Assembly (NCBI GenBank): GCA_054601695.1
Contig: BAAHQB010000273.1
Location: forward strand, 62,001 to 126,000
Direction of reading: 5' to 3'
DNA length: 64,000 nucleotides
Origin: Amorphochlora amoebiformis
Taxonomy: Eukaryota; Cercozoa; Chlorarachniophyceae
Part shown: positions 1 to 64,000 of the stretch, piece by piece
Numbering within the stretch: the first letter of the stretch is position 1
Layout of the letters: each line of letters opens with the position of its first letter
The notes under the pieces: generated by a model
The model's input: only the letters and a program-made list of their open reading frames with translations
Told to the model about the DNA's origin: nothing
The model's database searches: none
Position numbers and translations under genes: made by a program

Positions 1-51
1 TCTCTCTCTCCTCTCTCTCCTCTCTCTCCTCTCTCTCTCTCTTCTCTCTCT

Positions 52-110
<59 letters not shown>

Positions 111-422
111 TCTCTATATCTTCTCTCTATGTATCTCTTCTCTCTCTCTCTCCCTCCTCTCTCTCTCTCTCTCTTTCTATGTATCTCTTCTCTCTCTATG
201 TATCTCTTTTCTCTCTTCTCTATCTCTTCTCTCCATGTATCTCTTTTCTCTCTCTCTCTTCTCTCTCTCTCTTTCTCTCTTCTCTCTCTCTCTCTCTCTT
301 TTCTCTCTCTTCTCTCTTTTTCTTCTCTCTTCTCTCTTTTTCTCTTTTCTCTCTCTCTCTCTCTTCTCTCTTCTCTCTCTCTTCTCTCTCTTTCTCTCTT
401 CTCTCTCTCTCTTCTCTCTCTT

Positions 423-458
<36 letters not shown>

Positions 459-474
459 GTCTCTCTCTCAATCT

Positions 475-523
<49 letters not shown>

Positions 524-635
524 CTCTTCTCTCTCCCTATTTCTCCCTCCCTCTCTTCTCTCTCTCTCTCTCTTTCTTTTCTCTCCCTCTCCTCTCTCTC
601 TCTCTCTCTTCTCTCTCTTGGTCTCTTCTCTATCT
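1..635. repeat. CT/TC microsatellite block
   Basis: Almost pure (CT)n with TTCT and CCTC interruptions. The Ser-Leu frames on + and Arg-Glu frames on - are translated repeat. It lies upstream of the first recognisable exon of gene A and is probably intronic. No gene seen. Confidence 0.95.
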
Positions 636-661
636 ATATCTTGTCCCTTGCTTATATATTC

Positions 662-1020
<359 letters not shown>

Positions 1021-1053
1021 GACGAAAATATATGTATATATGTATCCTCTCAG

Positions 1054-10382
<9,329 letters not shown>

Positions 10383-10394
10383 GCGATGTACACA

Positions 10395-10900
10395 ATCACA
10401 ATAGTATCTAGGTATCACTTGTGTTATATGAGAACACTTACTAGCTAGTCGACTTAGCACCACAGCACATAGTGGAGTACAAACTGTGTATACGTATACA
10501 ACTCTCGTATGCTGCATGTCTAGTTGATCTAGAGATCTAGAGATGTACGTAAGCCAGCTGAGGTAAGTACTGACATCTAGATATGTCTAGTATGTCTACT
10601 ATATAGAGCGCGCGATCTAGCTAGCTAGCATTGTACAAGTATCTAGAGTATATGTATCCATAAGTTAGATAAAATGCAGTATATCTAGCTAGTTCATATA
10701 TATATATATATATAGACCAGAGTCTACTACTAGTACTAGACCTACGTAGTAGACTAGACCTAGTCACGGATCCGGACTGACACTACTATCTAGACTATAG
10801 CACTAGCTAATATTCTAGATATTAGAATATCGCCTAGATCGCGTGTAGAGCTGTCGGATATTCTAGATATTCTAGATACTTGCCTGTTAACGGGGAACTC
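10395..10900. other. CTAG-rich convergent spacer 1
   Basis: Lies between the stop of gene A (10382) and the stop of gene B (11520), which converge. CTAG tetramers occur roughly every 20 bases, many inside longer palindromes such as CTAGCTAGCTAG and ATTCTAGATATTAGAAT. (TA)n is nearly absent. No protein-coding potential recognised. Confidence 0.8.
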
Positions 10901-11236
10901 GTGTCGGAATGAAATTTGACTCAAAAGTTTAGTATTTATATAAATGATTCGCGTGCGACCGCAATTATATCTATCGATCACGCTAACAGCCAATAGTGGT
11001 AGTATTTAGCAGTCTCAACGTTAACCTTCTCCAGTTAAATCTTTTCGAAGAGGTAATTTAAATCATTTGGATGGTGCCATTTAGATGTCTTCTTCGATTT
11101 CTACGCCTTTAGGGTTAAGGGAATTGGTCAGTTTGTAAATTTTTATGAGGTACGTGTCTTAATATGTACGTCCTTATAAGTGCAATATATTTCTAGTATT
11201 TATATGTTTACAATATGCATGTATATATATATATAT

Positions 11237-11277
<41 letters not shown>

Positions 11278-11397
11278 GTGTAAAATAGATTAATTTATAT
11301 ATGTAACAATCACACACACATTCAATTTATGTAAAACGTTCACACGCACAAACACACACACACAACACACACACACACACCACACACACATATATGC

Positions 11398-11463
<66 letters not shown>

Positions 11464-11519
11464 GTGAATATGTACATGTGTGCGTGTGTGTGTGTGTGTA
11501 AAATAACATGTACACAAAG
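10901..11519. other. Remainder of A/B convergent spacer
   Basis: Non-repetitive sequence to about 11220, then (TA)n, (CA)n and (TG)n. No exon recognised. It presumably holds 3' flanks of genes A and B. Confidence 0.6.
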
Positions 11520-13331
11520 TTACATACACAATATAACACCTGGAATGTCCCCGAGATCGCTACTCCCAGCAATAAGACCGGCAGGTTCTTCATCCTCTTC
11601 CTCCAATAATGCCTTAGTGTCGTCAAATTCATTCCGCTCAACTCCATACTTTCTCTCCCGTTCCCTTCTATTCTCTTCCTCAACCTCAACACCAGGCAGC
11701 GGGCCAAGGTCATTGGGTCGGGCGTCAGGGATGAGGTAAGGAAGGAGGACTAGGGGAAGGGCGGGAAGGATTGAGACAATCAAGGCCACGAGCCACAGAT
11801 TTTCAAACTCTTCGCTCTCGTTTTTCCTACCCGACGGCTTGACTCCCATAAGATCGAGGAGGAAGGCACCCGAGTAGTTTGAGATGTTGCTCCCGAGGTT
11901 CGAAGAGCTCGCCAGCAGGGCGAACATAGTGGCCTCAAGTCCGCGCGGGCAGAGACGAGACATGATCATGACTGCAGGCATGTAGTTAAACTCCTTTATG
12001 ACAGTCTGAAGGGCCTGAGAGCCGAGGACAAAGAACTGGTCAGAGATTCCCACCCGCTTGTTCAGGCGGAGGTAGACGACGATATTTACAAGGGAGAACG
12101 CTGAGTAGACGAGAGTTGACCAGAGGAAGATGGTGCGATACTTCATATCTTTGAGATACATGTTGAAGAGAATGATTCCCACGATTGCAGTCACAGCGGA
12201 CACCATACCCACAGCGGTTGTGTAGAACCAGTCCGAGAAGTGGGGCCCCTCGGGATACTCATCTGGGCCGTCGGTGAAGAAGTAAAACGTAGCACCCTCA
12301 ATACTGCAGGAAAAGAGCGTTTGTATGAGCGTGTAGGCGTTCACCTTGGCGATCATGGGAGGGGTCCAGCGGAAGAAGCCGAGTATGGTCAGTATTCCGC
12401 ACAACATTGCAAGCAGGAAGTTGAATTTGATGTTCTCGTAAAAAATCGATGAATTAGCGAGGGCGAGACTGAGGATCGTCATGGCGGTAGCAAGGTAGGT
12501 ATATTCCCAACCCCGGCGTGAGAGAATGGAGGTGTCCATGTAGCAGCACTGGTTGCCCTCGACCTTGCGATCACCCATGAGATTGAAGAGCAGCGGAATG
12601 CTCCCGAGGAAGATGGGAATAGTCACGAGTCCGAAGACACTGCGAGCACCAAGGTAAGAGATCATCACTCCGATGGTTCCCACGGCAACCAGCGACATGA
12701 ACATCATCCCGCCCCATACATACGAGACAAGGTCTGCGTTGACAGCTGGGTTCTCCTGGATCTTTTCCGAGTACTTGGCCTCGATCAGGAGGTCGTTGAG
12801 TGCAATGTGAAACTGGGCGGTGAAGAGACATAGAAGGGCCCCGAGGATGGTCATATTGGGGGTCGTGCCGATGAAGAAGAGCGCGAATATTGCCGCTGTG
12901 GCCGTGATAAGCATGAAGGGGATCTTGTGATAGCCCATGAACGCAAAGACATCGCTCCCCACGCCCATTAATCCCTTGAGTGACCAAGGAGTGAAAATTA
13001 CGGACATATATATCTGAAGCTCCGAGGCCGACACCCCTCCACGATCGCGAAAGTAAAATGAGACAGAGTTGGAGATATACGATTGGGCCAAACCCTTCTG
13101 CATATGCTGAATCGCGAAAATCGAGAGTAGCAAGCCCGCAGTGACTTCCTTTGAGAGGTGATTAATCCACGAGGTGAATCGCCCAGCGCCCTTGTAGCCC
13201 CAAAAGAAAGGGTTATATTTGAGGTGAGCAGGCTGCTCGGTAGTGTTCAGCTCTGTGGTCTCCCTAGGATATCCCGCTTTCGTGTCAGAAGTTTGACCGG
13301 GGACGGTCTCCCCGATGGTCTCATTTGTCAT
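11520..13331 (-). CDS. BT1-family (folate-biopterin transporter-like) membrane protein
   Basis: A single 603-residue open frame from ATG at 13331 to TAA at 11520, with many hydrophobic segments consistent with about 12 membrane helices. BT1-type signatures: a first-helix region near residues 62-83, IYMSVIFTPWSLKGLMGVGSD at 107-127 (family motif: membrane entry, TPW.LK, then a G.SD turn), FHIALNDLLIEAK at 174-186 (conserved Asp/Glu/Ala loop) and CPRGLEATMFALLASSSNLG in the C-terminal half. By family it is an MFS-like carrier for folates, pterins or related solutes; the substrate cannot be read from sequence. The C-terminal tail is long, acidic and cytosolic, and contains DTKALL at about 571-576, an acidic-dileucine sorting motif pointing to an endolysosomal or vacuolar membrane. 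It has no introns, unlike every other gene here. Confidence 0.9.
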   Translation of the reverse strand: MTNETIGETVPGQTSDTKAGYPRETTELNTTEQPAHLKYNPFFWGYKGAGRFTSWINHLSKEVTAGLLLSIFAIQHMQKGLAQSYISNSVSFYFRDRGGVSASELQIYMSVIFTPWSLKGLMGVGSDVFAFMGYHKIPFMLITATAAIFALFFIGTTPNMTILGALLCLFTAQFHIALNDLLIEAKYSEKIQENPAVNADLVSYVWGGMMFMSLVAVGTIGVMISYLGARSVFGLVTIPIFLGSIPLLFNLMGDRKVEGNQCCYMDTSILSRRGWEYTYLATAMTILSLALANSSIFYENIKFNFLLAMLCGILTILGFFRWTPPMIAKVNAYTLIQTLFSCSIEGATFYFFTDGPDEYPEGPHFSDWFYTTAVGMVSAVTAIVGIILFNMYLKDMKYRTIFLWSTLVYSAFSLVNIVVYLRLNKRVGISDQFFVLGSQALQTVIKEFNYMPAVMIMSRLCPRGLEATMFALLASSSNLGSNISNYSGAFLLDLMGVKPSGRKNESEEFENLWLVALIVSILPALPLVLLPYLIPDARPNDLGPLPGVEVEEENRRERERKYGVERNEFDDTKALLEEEDEEPAGLIAGSSDLGDIPGVILCM

Positions 13332-48897
<35,566 letters not shown>

Positions 48898-48972
48898 ACA
48901 GTAAAGGTAAACAGTAAAGGTAAACAGTGCCCGCCCACACACACTTACCTCGAACATTCACCGACTGGGAGA

Positions 48973-48982
48973 AATAAATAAA
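48973..48982 (+). terminator. Possible polyadenylation signal of gene C
   Basis: AATAAATAAA starts 76 bases after the stop codon. In AT-rich DNA this is weak evidence alone, but its position in a non-repetitive 3' flank is apt. Confidence 0.45.
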
Positions 48983-49050
48983 TCTTGCTTTGGAAATCTA
49001 TCTGTAACCACATCAGAAGCTGAGTATTTTTTGTTGGGTTTAAAACACCC

Positions 49051-49123
<73 letters not shown>

Positions 49124-49130
49124 TAAAACA

Positions 49131-49179
<49 letters not shown>

Positions 49180-49442
49180 CTAGATAGTCCAGATAGTAGC
49201 TGAGATGATTAGGATTGATGGAATGTATCTATCTATCTGCTGTGTGCGCTTGTTTGAGTAAACGGAGTATTAATTACACATTGTGGTTCGGATTGATACT
49301 CGGATTATCTAATAATATTGTGTATTCATAATATATATATATCTAGATATATATATATATACCATATGATTCAGTATATATGTCATGATATATCATATTT
49401 TTACCCATACACATAATAAAGTGCATATGTGATGTTAACTTA

Positions 49443-49506
<64 letters not shown>

Positions 49507-49985
49507 GTTATCTAGTATATACAACTACTAAGTTCCAGAAGTTGATGAATGTATATATACTATCTAGACTATATCTAGTCTAGTATATGATATATTCATG
49601 TACGTACATACACCTACTAGACTGCTTACACGTACACTAGAGTATCTACACTGAGCCTGTTTTCATGTACTTAATTAGACTACTTATTAGAGTTACCGTA
49701 GTAATGTTCCTTGAATTACGCAGATGTATGCTACGCGCCTGACCAGCGCATATACGTACTGACTAGACTGACTCAAACGTACTATTTACGGTAGTACGTA
49801 CGTACGTACGTGCGAAGCTTAAGTTCTAAGACGTTTATTTCACCATTGGTGGACATTTCATGTGATCACGATTGTTTGTCACATGACGTACGTATGCGCG
49901 CGCATGCGTACATGCATGCAGTACTACGTACGTACATGCACTATTACGTACGCGTACTAATGACACTGAATAGTAAAATGTTACT
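49180..49985. other. CTAG/GTAC-rich convergent spacer 2
   Basis: Between the 3' ends of gene C (48897) and gene D (50304). Rich in CTAG and ACGTACGT palindromes, for example TATCTAGACTATATCTAGTC at 49559 and GTACGTACGTACGTGCG at 49796. It has one (TA)n tract and no recognised gene. Confidence 0.75.
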
Positions 49986-50132
49986 ATGCTTATCTAGCTT
50001 ATGATCATGGCATGCACTGCAGCATCTTGTATATGAGTGTGAATGTGGCTTGCGTATAGGATTTCACTTAATCTAACTTAAAAGCAAAACAAACAATATA
50101 TAATTTAGATAATATGTTTCTATTCAAATATA

Positions 50133-50183
<51 letters not shown>

Positions 50184-50303
50184 ACATATCTAGTGATACG
50201 TATACGAATATAATACATTTTATGTAGTACAGATACATAATCCATATGAGTACGGTATCATCAATACATGTACACACATAAATCTGGCAATTGCTATGAA
50301 GCT

Positions 50304-51986
<1,683 letters not shown>

Positions 51987-52001
51987 CTGTGTGAATGTGT
52001 G

Positions 52002-52042
<41 letters not shown>

Positions 52043-52636
52043 ATATATGTAATATTATATATATATGCAAGTATAAATATTCCAAAGAATGTATACAAAG
52101 ATACACACACACACACAGCCATGCATATATTTGTATATATATGTATACAAATACATATTTAAATCATAGGTTGTAATTAAATATACACACCCCCAATATT
52201 TAACACCCGCAATGAATATTACAGGATATCAAAGCGAAACCAAACCGCCCAAACGCGATTCCCGGAGCTGGAACGTTTCGAGCTGCGTGCGACACGGCTC
52301 TTTTTTGCACCGCTACGTAGCTCACGGCCCTTTTCCATGCCGTTTTCGAGTGTTCGAGTGCGCCTGGCGGGGTCCCTGGAGTTTTTGTTTGGTCCCCCAG
52401 ATATTGTCTCAAGTGCAAACAAGGGCGTAAAATAAGAGATATGCAGATATCAATATAATAGTATATTAAATATCTTAAAAGAGATAAATAAGATACCAAT
52501 ACTTCCTTATGAGTGTATTGAATATTGGATATACAGATATCTGAATATTTATTAAGACCTATAATATCCATCCCCTTCGAATCCCATAAGAATTCCGGGA
52601 TCCCCGTTTTCACGACAACCTCTCCTGACAACCAAA
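51987..52636. promoter_or_regulatory. Divergent spacer between genes D and E
   Basis: Contains a (TA)n tract, a GC-richer unique block at 52205-52440 with two diverged CACGGCYCTTTT words, and AT-rich sequence to the ATG of gene E. It probably holds both promoters and the missing first exon of gene D. Open frames across 52200-52640 on either strand could not be joined in phase. Confidence 0.4.
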
Positions 52637-61735
<9,099 letters not shown>

Positions 61736-62260
61736 AAGCCCTCTAGACAGCCTCACACGTGCCGCTGTGCATATATACTCAGTCGGATCATGACTACTTA
61801 GATGAGTACACTAGGTCTAGTGCGTACAAGGGTAAAATATTAAGTTTATAGATGATTTAGACGGGCTTATAATTAAGAACGTTTGTGAAGTAATGTATGC
61901 TCTAGTCTAGTCTAGTAGTATTTTGCTTTTTTCCTCTAGTTCCTAGTAATCTAGGCACGGTACCGGTACCCGTCTACGGACCTAATTCAATAGCTGCCAG
62001 CCCAGAAATACTAGAATAGTCTAGTAGTGTACTTATGGTACTCACCAGGATCTAGCTAGTCTAGGGGGATGGCTAGATCTAACAGACTAGAGACTACCGC
62101 TAGTATCGGCTAGAGTTCTAAACTAGCTGAAGTATCTAAACTAGCTGAAGTGTCTACCTAGAGACATGCATAATCTAGATAATCTAGATAATATTCTAGA
62201 TATTACAGCTATCAGTAGTCCATGAAATCAACTAGACGAGTAGATTAATTAAACCTTGTC
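61736..62260. other. CTAG-rich convergent spacer 3
   Basis: Between the stops of gene E (61735) and gene F (62502). CTAG about every 15-20 bases, with runs such as TCTAGTCTAGTCTAGTAGTA (61902), GATCTAGCTAGTCTAGG (62050) and ATCTAGATAATCTAGATAAT (62171). No (TA)n and no recognised gene. Confidence 0.8.
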
Positions 62261-62501
62261 GAATCATGACAATTAACTTTACAAAAATATGTTCTAGGAT
62301 TGTTGCCTGTTTGCATGAAATAAACTGTACACGAGATGCGCATGCTTCCTAGGCTTTGGCTCCAACCAGACTGTAACCTAGGTAACCGGTTCAAGGTATG
62401 TATGTATGTACATAAAAACTCCCAACTCTCATAATCTGTACATTTTTCTAGATTTCTAGATTCTCGACGCTAGCTCAAGATCGACTTGTCAATCCATATG
62501 G

Positions 62502-62799
62502 CTAGGTCTGCCCAGTCCTGCGGGTTCTGCGTCTCGCCTCTTTTCTCGCGCGCATGGCCGCGACCTTCGCCTCCGACTTCTCTCTGGCCTCAGCTTTGAT
62601 CTTGCCTGATGTTAATGTCTGTTGCGTAATGATGATGACAGAAAATGAATTTGAGGAAACAAAAAAAATGGGTTTGTGGAGTGGGTTTGCGTTCATAATA
62701 TATCATATCGGTGTGTGAGGTTTGTGTGTAATGATAGGTAAGGATTGATTGTGCGGGTGTATATTGTGGATGTGTATGTTGTGGAGGTGTACATACGAC

Positions 62800-62854
<55 letters not shown>

Positions 62855-63003
62855 TGACATACATATTTGTACGAATATTTTTCTACAATGGGCATGAACA
62901 CACACATATTTGGATATTATACATACACATATCAATATATAAATATATATATTTTAAGTATATGTATACTTATCAACATTAGATGTATTTGCGTATATGC
63001 ATG

Positions 63004-63052
<49 letters not shown>

Positions 63053-63168
63053 GCATACATGTATATACATATAATAAATATATATATTCCTTACTTTCAA
63101 TCCGTCGCAAGAAAACTTTTTCAATACTTTTTCGCATGTTAGCCTCGACCTCAAATCCCCTTATACAT

Positions 63169-63204
<36 letters not shown>

Positions 63205-63310
63205 TTACAAATATGTTCAGTGTACTTATATCCATTTATATATATATATATATATATGTATATGTATGCATCTATTTATATTTAAGGAATAAATATGTAA
63301 ATATATATAC

Positions 63311-63356
<46 letters not shown>

Positions 63357-63388
63357 TTATGTGTATAGACATGTACACACACACACAA

Positions 63389-63420
<32 letters not shown>

Positions 63421-63487
63421 CTTTCGCATGGAGGTCTCGACCTCAATCCCCCCATATATTTATTATATATTACATATATATGTACAT

Positions 63488-63521
<34 letters not shown>

Positions 63522-63543
63522 GCATATATATATATACATATAC

Positions 63544-63580
<37 letters not shown>

Positions 63581-63623
63581 GTACATCTATGTATATATAT
63601 ATATATATACAAACATAATATGT

Positions 63624-63689
<66 letters not shown>

Positions 63690-63828
63690 TTTCGCATACA
63701 CGCCTGAACCTTGAATCCAATATATATATATATATATGTACAATGCATATGTTATGTGTATACACACACGCACACACACACAAACACAAACATATAATCA
63801 CATGTACACACAAGCAAATATATATATG

Positions 63829-63891
<63 letters not shown>

Positions 63892-63946
63892 TTACCCTAT
63901 ATCGATATCCCAATATCCGATCACGATATTTCGCAACGATCTTAAC
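62502..63946 (-). CDS. Gene F (3' part): protein with very basic C-terminus
   Basis: Minus-strand exons in order: 63946-63896, 63159-63095, 62605-62502 (stop TAG). Joins are in phase if the first is read as [16 protein letters not shown] (2 to 2). The alternative frame [17 protein letters not shown] is open but does not fit the acceptor of the next exon. The middle exon encodes [20 protein letters not shown]. The last encodes [20 protein letters not shown] then [13 protein letters not shown], an Ala/Lys/Arg-rich helix as in nucleic-acid-binding or ribosomal proteins. Family not recognised. The 5' end is beyond the window. Copies of the middle exon's 5' edge lie at about 63424-63455 and 63690-63718. 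Confidence 0.6.
62700..63090. repeat. TG/CA and TA microsatellite intron of gene F
   Basis: Alternating TA, ACACAC and TGTGGA low-complexity sequence between exons 63095 and 62605. No additional exon seen. Confidence 0.85.
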
Positions 63947-64000
63947 CTTAGAGTATGTATATATACATACATACATATATATATATATATATTATATTAT
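63160..64000. repeat. TA/CA microsatellites with gene F exon-edge copies
   Basis: Apart from the two exon-edge copies and the exon at 63896-63946, this stretch is TA with ACACAC blocks to the end of the window. Confidence 0.85.

Noticed and set aside
12571-12987. Second minus-strand frame inside the BT1 gene
   Set aside because: Out-of-frame shadow of the transporter, with no independent signal.

Overview
Eukaryotic nuclear DNA, probably from a protist. The genes are cut into tiny exons by GT-AG introns, and introns and spacers are filled with (TA)n, (CT/GA)n and TTAGGG/CCCTAA telomere-type repeats. Most long open frames here are translated repeats (poly Ile-Tyr, Ser-Leu, Arg-Glu, Asn-Pro, Val-Arg) and are not genes. 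I found the genes by hand, joining short non-repetitive islands by splice sites and reading-frame phase.

Six genes alternate in strand. (A) <1054-10382 (+): 3' part of an unrecognised gene, 12 exons. (B) 11520-13331 (-): a single-exon 603-residue BT1/folate-biopterin-type transporter. (C) about 14387-48897 (+): a 34.5-kb gene with about 50 exons (mean near 48 nt, about 2.4 kb coding). It encodes an ALIX/Bro1-like ESCRT accessory protein: BRO1 domain, V-type helical arm, Pro-rich linker and, unexpectedly, a C-terminal NZF (RanBP2-type) zinc finger. (D) about 50304-51986 (-): a polytopic membrane protein whose 5' end was not found. (E) 52637-61735 (+): 11 exons encoding 237 residues, with a signal-peptide-like start, a basic leader and a conserved-looking soluble domain. 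(F) 62502->63946 (-): 3' part of a gene with a very basic C-terminus.

A/B, C/D and E/F converge, and each convergent spacer is a CTAG-rich, palindrome-rich island with little (TA)n. B/C and D/E diverge from 13.3-14.4 kb and 52.0-52.6 kb.

Two themes explain most of the rest. First, exon edges (splice site plus 20-60 nt of exon) are copied repeatedly into the neighbouring introns, upstream copies carrying the 5' edge and downstream copies the 3' edge. Second, telomere-type arrays sit at splice sites: many introns begin GTTAGGG or GTAACCC, or end CCCTAG or CCCTAACAG. Introns may therefore arise or grow from telomeric and TA repeats. Species is not determinable. A plastid-bearing alga is only a guess from the leader of gene E; the telomere unit is the common TTAGGG type.
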